Shown: in pieces, positions 1-7,652 of the stretch
How the letters are laid out: each line of letters opens with the position of its first letter
Position numbering within the stretch: the stretch's first letter is position 1
Source: Duganella sp. Root336D2
Lineage (GTDB): Bacteria; Pseudomonadota; Gammaproteobacteria; Burkholderiales; Burkholderiaceae_D
Assembly (NCBI RefSeq): GCF_001425005.1
Contig: NZ_LMDB01000003.1
Location: 62,264 to 126,263 of the forward strand
DNA: 64,000 nt
Direction: 5' to 3'
Notes under the pieces: model-generated
The model's input: the letters and a program-made list of their open reading frames with translations, nothing else
What the model was told of the DNA's origin: nothing
Database searches by the model: none
Program-made: the position numbers and the translations under genes

Positions 1-23
1 GCATTGCGCCTGCTTAGCCCTGT

Positions 24-752
24 CTAAGCACGGCCAATCAGGCGCAGCAGGTTGCCGCCCAGGACCAGGGCTTCGTCCCCTGTCCCCAGTCGCAGCAAGC
101 GGATCTTTTCCAGTTCCACGCCGGGATGCAGCCAGGGCCCGTCCGAACCGAACAAGATCTTGTGCGCACCAGCGCGGCGGATCGCCTGATCCAGCAGGTC
201 GAAGCGCCGCACACCGGCAGTGTCCGTGTAGATATTCGGGTGCCTCGCCAAGTGGTCGATCAATGCCAGCTGCGCGGCCCAGTCGTCGGCAAAGCTGCCA
301 AGATGGGGCAGGATGAAATTCACATCCGGATATTGCTCGGCCAGCAGCTCCGCCACCGATGTCACTCCGACCGGGTCGTACAGTACCGGCAGTCCAAAGC
401 GGCGCGCCGCTTCACAGACTTCGCCGGTGATCGGCGCGTCGTGCCGATGCAGCTTGATGCCGGCAAAACCATACTGCTCCACCGCCTTGCGCACCAGCAC
501 GGCGATCCGCCCTGCGTCGCGCCTGGCGTGCACGAAAGCGAACGCAAGGTAGCGCTCCGGCTGCGCCGCCACCAGGCGCGCCACGCCAGCGTTGGCGGCA
601 CCGTAATCGGAATGGAAGGCGGCCAGCAGCACGGTGCGGTCGATACCGGCCTCCCTCGCGCGCCGGGCATACCGGCCCAGCGCGGCGTTACTGTCCCAAG
701 GGCCGGTCAAGCCGTCACCGGGGCCGGCGTGGCAATGGCAGTCGATGATCAT
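24..752 (-). CDS. Amidohydrolase-like TIM-barrel metal-dependent hydrolase
   Basis: About 242 residues, last gene of the six-gene minus-strand operon. It opens with MIIDCHCHAGPG, the HxH metal-binding strand of the amidohydrolase superfamily. It also has GIKLHRH near residue 97, FILPHLGS near residue 145 and LFGSDGPW near residue 205, the order of metal-binding His and Asp residues expected in the Amidohydro_2 family (hydrolases and decarboxylases acting on small acids, lactones or amides). A longer open frame extends upstream, but it overlaps the preceding gene in another frame, and the motif begins exactly at the ATG chosen here. That start overlaps the upstream stop codon as ATGA, which suggests translational coupling. 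The substrate cannot be told from sequence. A short 7-base inverted repeat (11-30) overlaps the stop codon but lacks a T tract. Confidence 0.8.
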   Translation of the reverse strand: MIIDCHCHAGPGDGLTGPWDSNAALGRYARRAREAGIDRTVLLAAFHSDYGAANAGVARLVAAQPERYLAFAFVHARRDAGRIAVLVRKAVEQYGFAGIKLHRHDAPITGEVCEAARRFGLPVLYDPVGVTSVAELLAEQYPDVNFILPHLGSFADDWAAQLALIDHLARHPNIYTDTAGVRRFDLLDQAIRRAGAHKILFGSDGPWLHPGVELEKIRLLRLGTGDEALVLGGNLLRLIGRA

Positions 753-1843
753 GACTTGCCGAAGTGCGGGGCGTGGGTACGCAGGGCGTCCAGCACGGCA
801 CGCCGCACTGCTTGCGGGCTGCCGTCGCTGTCGCCGGCCCCCTGTGCGGCGCTGCCGGCAATGCGCACGAAGCGGCGCGCCACCTCCAGCTCGCGGTCCA
901 CTTCCGGCATTTCCTGGATTTCCATTTCCATTTCCAGAGCATTGCTTAGCGCCCCACCCAGCGCGCGGCCAAGCGCTGTGCCGACTCCGGGAATCGGGAT
1001 GAACGATCCCAGCGCGCCGCCGACAAACGGCAAGGCCTTCTTTGCAATCCCCTTCAGGATGCCACCCAGTGGCTTGGCGACTTTCTTGATGCCCTTCCAC
1101 ACGCCTTTGAACATCTTGCCGAGGAACTGTTCAAGTTCCTCTTCGCTTTGCACGCCCAGCAGCTCCATCGCCAGCTCCATTTCCTGCTGGGGGCTGAACG
1201 GGCCGTGCCGGCAGCGCTTGCAGCCGCAGGGCGCTGCATGCTCTTCGCCCAGCACTTCGAACTCCAGCTCCCGGCGCTGGTTGGTCAGTACGCCTTGGTG
1301 ATGCCGGAACATCGTGTCGTGCAAAATTCGTTCGCGCCGGCGGCGATCGGCGTCGTCCGCCAGGTTGGCCGCGATGTAGACGCTGACATCAGATGGCCGG
1401 ATGCCCATCATGCCGGCGCAGATGCGGTGCTGCGCCAGGCGCTGGCCCATGTGGCGGGCCTGGCCGCTGTAACCCCGGCGCTGGCCATTCACGGTGAATT
1501 CGAGGTAGTACAGTCCGGGTCCGTGTGTACGCGTATCGGCTGGTGCCCGGTCAAGCGTGGTAACCGGTGCATAGGCCGGTTGCAGGGCAAGCGGCATCCG
1601 CCCGACGGCCTGGGCGATGGTCGGCGGCAGTTCATTGTCGCCATCGCGGTCGCCCTCATCCGGACCCGGCTCGTCGCCGGCCGGCGGCTCAAGCAACGGT
1701 AGTGGCTCAAACACCGGCACACGGTAAGGCCAGCCTCCCCCAAACACTGGCGCTGGGCGCGATCTGCGGGCGGGACGCGCACGCGGCCGTCCCATTGCGC
1801 GGGCAGCTTTAGGCCGCCACTCAAATTCCATCGTCTCAAACAT
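749..1843 (-). CDS. GIY-YIG-like domain fused to glycine-rich amphipathic module
   Basis: 364 residues with three parts. Residues 1-105 are Arg/Pro-rich and low in complexity. Residues 108-190 resemble a GIY-YIG nuclease domain: GLYYLEF at 110-116, GYSG at 124-127 (in place of YIG), an Arg in GQRL near 135, His 139, a Glu in RERI near 171 and an Asn in LTNQR near 188. These are the positions and spacing of the family's catalytic residues. Then comes a Cys/His cluster (CGCKRCRH, 206-213), a possible metal knuckle. Residues 220-330 are a module also found in the first protein of this operon: EMELAMELLGV, an ELEQFLG helix, a KGIAKKALPFVGGALGS glycine-rich stretch, then DRELEVARRFVRIAG. A strong ribosome site (GGAGGT) precedes the ATG, which lies inside the end of the upstream gene. 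Function unknown; the nuclease assignment is by motif only. Confidence 0.62.
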   Translation of the reverse strand: MFETMEFEWRPKAARAMGRPRARPARRSRPAPVFGGGWPYRVPVFEPLPLLEPPAGDEPGPDEGDRDGDNELPPTIAQAVGRMPLALQPAYAPVTTLDRAPADTRTHGPGLYYLEFTVNGQRRGYSGQARHMGQRLAQHRICAGMMGIRPSDVSVYIAANLADDADRRRRERILHDTMFRHHQGVLTNQRRELEFEVLGEEHAAPCGCKRCRHGPFSPQQEMELAMELLGVQSEEELEQFLGKMFKGVWKGIKKVAKPLGGILKGIAKKALPFVGGALGSFIPIPGVGTALGRALGGALSNALEMEMEIQEMPEVDRELEVARRFVRIAGSAAQGAGDSDGSPQAVRRAVLDALRTHAPHFGKS

Positions 1844-2873
1844 GCAGCACCTCCATCAGTTTTCCGATTGAGCGGGCGGCATATGCAACCTGCTGTGCGC
1901 TGTGGTCAGCCCGCAGCAACAAAGTCAGGATTTGCCTTGCCGGTGTTCCCTGCAACAGCACTTCAACGCCGGCCAGCGACAGTTCGTTTCTTAATGCCTG
2001 GCCATCGCACGACGGCGGCAGCACGACGCGCTGAACCGGAAACTCGCCGCCCAGGCAATCGATCCCGTGTGCAGCCAGGGCCGCCTGAAGTTGCGCTATC
2101 CGATCCCTCAAGCGCTCGCGCAGCGCCCGGCCCACCCTGCGATTGGCGGCCAGCGCACAGCGGCCAGCCGCAATCGCAGCCAAGGATGGCGGGCTGCAAT
2201 GGACCCGTGTCGCGCTGGCCGCCATAAATCTGCCCAGCATCCTGCGCGGCCCGGCGAGTACCGCCAGCGGCGCCCCGAAGCCCTTGGCCAGCGATGCGCC
2301 CACCAGTACCGGGGCGCCGCCAAGGCCATGTTCCGCCACCGATCCGCCGCCATCGACTCCCAGCAGGCCGAGCGCCTGTGTGTCATCCAGCAGCAGCATG
2401 CCGCCGCTGGAATCCGCGATGTCGGCGTAGGCCGCCAGCGGCGGTGCCGCAGCATCGCCCGGGGTATAGCCGTCCGACAGGATCACCGGCCTGCGCCCGG
2501 CGGTACGCCAGCGCAGCGCCATGGCCGCTGCCTGTGCTGCATTACAGTGGCTGAAGCACTGCAGGGGAACGCCTTGCGCACTGGCGCGTTCGGCGCCCCA
2601 GCGCGCCACCGGATAGGCGGCGCTGTCGACCAGCAGTGCCACGCGGGCGCTCGCCAGCCAGCCGAACAAGTCCCAGAACAGGTGCAGGCTGGAGGGAAGC
2701 AGGCAAGCCGCTTCGCAATCCATCAGGGTGGCAAGCGCGGCGCCAAGTTCCGGCTCACCCGGCACCGGTTCCATTGCCGCCGGCTTCCCCAGCGTCAGCT
2801 CATCCCACGCCAGCAGCGACTGCGCTGGATGGCGCATGCCCAGGTACAGGGCGCTGGTGAAGTCGGCGCGCAC
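1836..2873 (-). CDS. PLP-dependent aminotransferase-fold enzyme, oxoamine-synthase-like
   Basis: 345 residues with the fold-type I PLP pattern of the 8-amino-7-oxononanoate synthase / 2-amino-3-ketobutyrate ligase group. LLLDDTQALGLLG near residues 161-173 matches the cofactor-binding Asp strand, and VGASLAKGFGAPLAVLAG near 191-208 carries the Schiff-base Lys (about K197). The family usually has a His three residues after the Asp (DDSHA or DEAHS); here it is Gln (DDTQA), so the chemistry may differ from CoA-dependent condensation. The start is GTG with GAGG just upstream, 7 bases after the stop of the previous gene. The 3' end overlaps the next start by 8 bases. Operon context suggests it modifies a product or protein made by its neighbours; the substrate is unknown. 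Confidence 0.7.
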   Translation of the reverse strand: MRADFTSALYLGMRHPAQSLLAWDELTLGKPAAMEPVPGEPELGAALATLMDCEAACLLPSSLHLFWDLFGWLASARVALLVDSAAYPVARWGAERASAQGVPLQCFSHCNAAQAAAMALRWRTAGRRPVILSDGYTPGDAAAPPLAAYADIADSSGGMLLLDDTQALGLLGVDGGGSVAEHGLGGAPVLVGASLAKGFGAPLAVLAGPRRMLGRFMAASATRVHCSPPSLAAIAAGRCALAANRRVGRALRERLRDRIAQLQAALAAHGIDCLGGEFPVQRVVLPPSCDGQALRNELSLAGVEVLLQGTPARQILTLLLRADHSAQQVAYAARSIGKLMEVLHV

Positions 2874-2880
2874 CGCTGCC

Positions 2881-5055
2881 TCACGCCGTGCGCGGCATGG
2901 CCTCCAGCCGCTGCCGCAGCAGCACCGACGGCATGCTGGACTCCAGTTTCGGATTCGCAGTTTCCGAAGTCATGTCAACACCGGTAACTGCGCGGTAGGC
3001 ATGCATATAGCCCTGCGCCTGCGGGCGCCAGAAACGCGCCCACGCAAAGGCCTCGGTCGGGTCGTACACATCGCTCCAATGCGTGTAGCGGATCGACAGC
3101 AGCAACTGCTCGCCGAACATGGCCAGGTCGCGGAAATGGGCGATGCTGGTGTCGCTCCAGCCTTGCACCTTCTTCATTGCGTCCACCCGGTCCATCCACG
3201 GCTCTGGATGCGCCACCATCAGCCGGGTGGGCAGGAATTCTCGGAACTCCGGGCGCGCCAGCATCCATTGCTGCATCAGCATCTCTATGCGTGCCGTGGA
3301 CGGCAAATCGCCGAACTGGTTATGCGCACCCTGCGACAGGATCAGGTGCACTTCCTTCAGCGCGTTCAGGATCGGGAAGGCGTCGGCCTTGACCGTGGTG
3401 TCGTCGTCCTGGCGATAGAACGGCATCAACTGGCGCAGCAGGTTGTGAAAGGCTTCGACGAATTTGGAACGGCTGTCGGCTGGGCGGAAGTCGCGCACGG
3501 CCCTGCCGTCCAGGTGGATGCCGTAATGGTGGTCGTACTCGTAATTGCGGCGCACCACGCTAAGGCGATGCTGCTCGTCCTGTACATAGCCCCACAGCAG
3601 GTTGTTCAGGGGACGCAGCATATCCACTTCCATATTGGCCAGCGGATCGGGGCCGTTGCCATGCGCGGGCGAGCGCACGTTCTGGAAGCGGCGAGTGATC
3701 GCGTTCATGGTCTGCACCAGCATCCCCTCTTCCTGCCAGTACGACCAGATCAGCTCCATCATGCAGGGATTGACCAGGCGGTCGCGGATAAAACCCGCGC
3801 ACAGCTCGGCGTCATGGTGCTCCTTGTGGTCCATATGGATGCGCACATCGGGCAGCTTGCTGCGGATCAGGGCCAGGTATGGCAAGATCCTGGTCTTCGG
3901 GTCCAGCGAAGACAGGTAGCGCTTGACCAGTTCCTCCTCCAGCTTGCGGTCGTCGGGCAGGTCGCGCCGGTCCAGGTATTCAGCATCATCCTTGCCGCGG
4001 AAGGCATATGGGGTGCGCAGCACGCCGCAATTGACCATGACGAAGGCTTCGGTGGCGGCCTTCAGCACGCGATAGGAGTCCGAGTCGCTGAACGGCAAGG
4101 CGCGCCGCTTTTCGAGCGAACGGAAGGCGTGTTCCTTTTCGTGGAAGCGCTCGCGCTCGAACTCGGGGACAACGCCGCCGGCGTTGTGGCAGAACAAGTG
4201 ATCGACGAAGAGCTGGTAGTTGTTGAAGGACAGCGCCTCGGCGCTGTTCCGGATCAAGGTCCAGTGGGCGATGACGGGGCGCCACTCCGCCTCGGTGCGC
4301 GAGGCCTGGGTCGTGATCTTGCCGGCCACCTGCAGCGGGCTTGGTTCGTCGACGATCACCTGCCTGGCGTTGCGGTAATGGGCAGCGTCGTCCGGATCGA
4401 TCGCGCCGGCGTCGTCATAGGCGCGCATGTAGACGCTCACCGCCACCTCCGCAGTGCCGACGGAGTTCAGCCGCGCGCTCGATTCGACCCCGTCCCTGCC
4501 CTGGCTTTGCAAGGGTGCTTCCGGCACGTAGTACATGTCCGGCATCGGGTTCGTTTCTTTCGCATCGTGCTTCACTGTCACCCATGCCTGGTCGCCCACC
4601 AGCCCATGCAGGCGCGACAGCTTTTCGCCATTGGAGTAGAACTCTGTCTCCAGGCGGAAGCGGGTGTCCAGCTCATAGGCGCATTCGCCGCGCATGTCGC
4701 CATCGCTGATACCGATCAGCCGTCCCCTGATCATATTCCTGTCGAATGGACTGGCGTTCATGTACAGCACGATATAGAACCCGTTTTCCAACCCCGCGAA
4801 CTGGCCATCGCCGGCGGGACTGGTATGCGTATGGGCGACCAGGGTCCATGCCGGATTCGCATCGACGGCAGCCTGCTGGCCGTCGATGCGCTTACTGGCT
4901 TTCAATGCATCGGCTTCAGCCTGGGTCAGCTTGTACAGGTTGAGTTTTGCATGCATGACCGGGACGGGGCCGTTGGCCGGCGTCATTGCGCGTACATGCA
5001 CGTCGATCCGGCCATGCCCGCCACCGGATTTCGCCTGTGTTACGTTCTTTGCCAT
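2881..5055 (-). CDS. Conserved-type hypothetical protein, 724 residues
   Basis: I do not recognise a family. The protein is 724 residues, soluble-looking, with no signal peptide or membrane segment. The first ~250 residues look beta-rich, with sequence such as GLENGFYIVLYMNASPFDRN and a VAVSVYMRAYDD segment. The rest is mostly helical with many Trp, Tyr and His residues, including a His/acid cluster (IHMDHKEHHDAEL) near residue 420 and YEYDHHYGIHLDG near 505. These could bind a metal, but no known motif is complete. The ATG has a strong ribosome site (GAGGAG). It lies 13 bases after the HExxH gene and 7 bases before the PLP gene, so it is surely part of the same transcript. Confidence 0.75.
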   Translation of the reverse strand: MAKNVTQAKSGGGHGRIDVHVRAMTPANGPVPVMHAKLNLYKLTQAEADALKASKRIDGQQAAVDANPAWTLVAHTHTSPAGDGQFAGLENGFYIVLYMNASPFDRNMIRGRLIGISDGDMRGECAYELDTRFRLETEFYSNGEKLSRLHGLVGDQAWVTVKHDAKETNPMPDMYYVPEAPLQSQGRDGVESSARLNSVGTAEVAVSVYMRAYDDAGAIDPDDAAHYRNARQVIVDEPSPLQVAGKITTQASRTEAEWRPVIAHWTLIRNSAEALSFNNYQLFVDHLFCHNAGGVVPEFERERFHEKEHAFRSLEKRRALPFSDSDSYRVLKAATEAFVMVNCGVLRTPYAFRGKDDAEYLDRRDLPDDRKLEEELVKRYLSSLDPKTRILPYLALIRSKLPDVRIHMDHKEHHDAELCAGFIRDRLVNPCMMELIWSYWQEEGMLVQTMNAITRRFQNVRSPAHGNGPDPLANMEVDMLRPLNNLLWGYVQDEQHRLSVVRRNYEYDHHYGIHLDGRAVRDFRPADSRSKFVEAFHNLLRQLMPFYRQDDDTTVKADAFPILNALKEVHLILSQGAHNQFGDLPSTARIEMLMQQWMLARPEFREFLPTRLMVAHPEPWMDRVDAMKKVQGWSDTSIAHFRDLAMFGEQLLLSIRYTHWSDVYDPTEAFAWARFWRPQAQGYMHAYRAVTGVDMTSETANPKLESSMPSVLLRQRLEAMPRTA

Positions 5056-5068
5056 GATGGAGCTCTCC

Positions 5069-6328
5069 TCAAAGGTCGGTCAGGGTGTTGCGAAGCGCCC
5101 AGTGCGTCAGCAGGCGCGCCAGCAGCATGCTTTCGTGTTCCGGGCTCAGGATGCCGTCCGCACGCGCCTGGCCGATGACGGCGAACACCAGCACCGGCGA
5201 AGCCTCATACATGCGTTGCGGCTTGCGCTGCCACAGGCGGAACAACAAGGCCAGGTAGGCTGGCTGGCGTTGCTGCACTTGCAGCGCTTGCGGCAGCGAG
5301 GCCCCGCGCAGCAAGGCCGGACGGTGGCTGGCCAGCAAGCCCGCCAGCGCCGGCATCGAATTGCGCAGTGCCATCAGCAACCGCCGCTCCGCTTGCGGCA
5401 GGCCGTCCATGGGATAGTAGGACTCCCACAAGCGTGCCATGCGCTGCCACTGCGGGTGCGGATAGAGCCGCTCGCCCATCGCACAACTCAACAGGACCCG
5501 GATCCACGGCACCGGATGCGGGTCGTCGATGTTGATGCGAAAGACAAAAATACGCGGCAGGCTGACCACGCCGATCAGGCCGTGGGTCGCCGCCACGCCT
5601 ACCCTTGCCAGCGACCAGAAGTCGGCGACGATTTCCGAGATCCAGCGCTCCCACAGCTTCCACACTTGCGCCGGCCCCGTCGCACCGGACTGCAGCGATT
5701 GCAGCACCGGCCGCAGCGAGTTGACCAGGTCCAGCAGCGCCGCCCCCTGGTGTCCAACCTCATGGAACAGCGAAGAGGCGATGCTGGCGCCGACCATCCG
5801 CTCGCGCGGCACGCGGATGATGGCGACAGGATTGTCGCCGCCGCCCGGCAGCCGGGTACGGACGCGCCGGATCGACGCGCCCGGCCCGCGATCCAGGTAG
5901 CACACGACCGGCGGGGCCTGGTAATAGCCGCCACGCAGTGCCAGCGCATCGGCGGAAGCGATGTCCAGCCCTGCCAGCCACACCCCGTTGCGGTGCTCGC
6001 TGCGCTGCGTGATCACGTCGTTGAACATGTCGAACTGGATCAGGGCCGCATTGAACTTCATGCGCAGGAACGTGAAGCGGCGCTGGGCATGGGACGGACT
6101 GGCGCGCCGCCCAGCGGGGCTGCGCAACCAGCGCAGGAAGCCGCGCACCATGGCCCGCAACTCGCGCCGCCCCGCGACGAGTTGCCGCTCGATGCCAAGC
6201 TGCGCGCTCGGCAGCAAGGCTGCAGCCGGCACCATCGGCTCGATCAGGGCGAATGGCAGCACTCGGGCCAGGCGCGTCAGCAGGGACCGCGCCTCCTGTG
6301 CCAGCATCCAGGCGGCGTACGGGCTCAT
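5069..6328 (-). CDS. HExxH zinc metalloprotease-like protein
   Basis: About 419 residues. It carries SLFHEVGHQGAALL (His, Glu, His at about 189, 190 and 193 from this start), followed some 40 residues later by WISEIVADFW, which could give the third zinc ligand of a gluzincin-type protease. Expected action is zinc-dependent peptide cleavage; the target is unknown. No signal peptide or clear transmembrane segment is visible, so it is probably cytoplasmic. An in-frame TTG at 6337 would overlap the upstream stop codon; I prefer the ATG at 6328 because GGAG lies 10 bases before it. It directly follows the two-module protein gene, and a protease next to a protein with an acidic leader-like N-terminal region makes that protein a natural candidate substrate, though this is inference. 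Confidence 0.65.
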   Translation of the reverse strand: MSPYAAWMLAQEARSLLTRLARVLPFALIEPMVPAAALLPSAQLGIERQLVAGRRELRAMVRGFLRWLRSPAGRRASPSHAQRRFTFLRMKFNAALIQFDMFNDVITQRSEHRNGVWLAGLDIASADALALRGGYYQAPPVVCYLDRGPGASIRRVRTRLPGGGDNPVAIIRVPRERMVGASIASSLFHEVGHQGAALLDLVNSLRPVLQSLQSGATGPAQVWKLWERWISEIVADFWSLARVGVAATHGLIGVVSLPRIFVFRINIDDPHPVPWIRVLLSCAMGERLYPHPQWQRMARLWESYYPMDGLPQAERRLLMALRNSMPALAGLLASHRPALLRGASLPQALQVQQRQPAYLALLFRLWQRKPQRMYEASPVLVFAVIGQARADGILSPEHESMLLARLLTHWALRNTLTDL

Positions 6329-6333
6329 TTGGC

Positions 6334-7503
6334 TCAAGCTCCGTACAGGACGATTTTGCGGCCCTGGCGCACCCAGCGGCCGGCGTTGCCGTGCATCGTT
6401 CCGGCCGTGCCGCGCGCGCCGCCCTGCTGCGCGCCCTGCCCGCCCTGCTGGCCGGCCCGTGCCAGCAAGCCCGGTGCGTGCTGGCGCACTGCCGCGGTAG
6501 CGGCCTGCATGGCGATCTGGCGCGGGTCGCCGCCCCGCGCCTGCGCCGCGCGGTTGACGGTGTCCGCTGCCACTTTGACGAAAGTGCGGGCGCCGTCGAA
6601 TTCGCGGTCCTCTCCCGATACTTCACCCTCCGCCTCCAGGCCCAGCGCACTGCCCGCGGCCGACGCCAGGCCGCTACCGATCTTGGCCCCCAGCGGGCCG
6701 CCGAAGTAGCCGCCGATAGCGCCACCGGCCAGCGGCAACGCTTTCTTGGCCACACCTTTCAGCGCGCCGCCAATCGCCTTGCCGACCGGCGAGCGGATCA
6801 CATTGCCGGCGAACGAAGCCGCCTTCTTCAGGAAGCTGCCCAGGAACTGCTCCAGTTCCGCTTCATTGGTCACCGACAGCAGTTCGCTGGCCAGTTCCAT
6901 TTCTTCGGCTTCGGTCAGCATGCCTTGCTGGCCCATTTCGCCGCCCCATTCCGACTCGCCAAACTCATACTCGCCTTCATAGGAGGTTTCGTTGCCGAAT
7001 TCCAGGGTGGTACGGTCGATGTCATGCATGATTAGCCCCCTTTGATGTGATGCTGCGGATGGTGGAACGGGATGCCGTTCCATGATGGATACGATGATGG
7101 GCAGCAGGCCCGGTGCATACTGCCTGGCCGCTAAGTTCAATGCGGCGCGCCTTACCTGGCGCGGGTCGCCGCGAGCGGCCTGCCTTGCACGGCGTGCGGC
7201 CAGGCCGGCGAAGCGCATGAACTGGCGCGCCGTTTCGAATTCGCGGTCTTCGGCACTCAGGCCTTCAAGCTCCAGGCCGAGCATGCGGCCAGCCCTGGGG
7301 CCCGCAGAGAGTACATGGTCGGCCAGTTTGGGCAGTAGGCCATCCAGGCCTGGTGCCGCATGGCGGAACCAGGCAGGCAATCGGCCTTCGCGGCGCGCCG
7401 CCAGCAATTCAGCGGCTTGCGGCAGGCTTTCATCGCGCCATGCCGCCTGTGGCGCCGCCGGGGACAGTTCCAGTTCCGGCCGATAGCTGAGCAGACGGTC
7501 CAT
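6334..7503 (-). CDS. Two-module glycine-rich protein with conserved basic tail
   Basis: 389 residues, first gene of the operon, with GGAG ahead of the ATG. Residues 75-137 hold a half module (LGLELEGLSAEDREFETARQ, then a basic helix ending ARQYAPGLL). Residues 167-186 are acidic and aromatic (EFGNE, YEGEYEFGESEW). Residues 198-350 hold a full module: EAEEMELASELL, EAELEQFLGSFLKKA, a glycine-rich stretch with KGVAKKALPLAGGAIGG, then EDREFDGARTFVKVAA and a helix ending VRQHAPGLL. The protein ends GRWVRQGRKIVLYGA. The same full module forms the end of the GIY-YIG-like protein in this operon. An internal ATG at 7029 has AAAGGGGG upstream and begins MHDIDRTTLEF, so a second, shorter protein may start there; there is no stop between the two parts. 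Function unknown. Confidence 0.7.
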   Translation of the reverse strand: MDRLLSYRPELELSPAAPQAAWRDESLPQAAELLAARREGRLPAWFRHAAPGLDGLLPKLADHVLSAGPRAGRMLGLELEGLSAEDREFETARQFMRFAGLAARRARQAARGDPRQVRRAALNLAARQYAPGLLPIIVSIMERHPVPPSAASHQRGLIMHDIDRTTLEFGNETSYEGEYEFGESEWGGEMGQQGMLTEAEEMELASELLSVTNEAELEQFLGSFLKKAASFAGNVIRSPVGKAIGGALKGVAKKALPLAGGAIGGYFGGPLGAKIGSGLASAAGSALGLEAEGEVSGEDREFDGARTFVKVAADTVNRAAQARGGDPRQIAMQAATAAVRQHAPGLLARAGQQGGQGAQQGGARGTAGTMHGNAGRWVRQGRKIVLYGA

Positions 7504-7621
7504 GCTTTCTCCAGTGCCTAACCATGCAGGGATTAGTGCAAGGCGCGTGCCAGCGCAACCACCGGGGCAGGCGCCGACCGCGGCGAAAGCGGTTTCGGGG
7601 AACGGCGGAAAAGGAGGAAAT

Positions 7622-7643
7622 GGGGCGAAATCGGCTTCGCCCC
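7622..7643 (-). terminator. Hairpin after the dioxygenase gene
   Basis: GGGGCGA and TCGCCCC form a 7-base stem with an 8-base loop just beyond the stop of the dioxygenase gene. The tract that follows on the minus strand is pyrimidine-rich, not a clean T run, so it may be a weak intrinsic terminator that separates this operon from the next. Confidence 0.45.
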
Positions 7644-7652
7644 GAAAGGGAG

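Noticed and set aside
11..30. Short inverted repeat TGCTTAG/CTAAGCA at the operon end
   Set aside because: A 7-base stem that overlaps the stop codon and lacks a T tract, so it is too weak to call a terminator.
2728..5178. Long plus-strand open frame opposite the 724-residue gene
   Set aside because: Composition is His/Gln/Arg-rich shadow sequence, with no ribosome site; the minus-strand gene has strong start signals and fits the operon.
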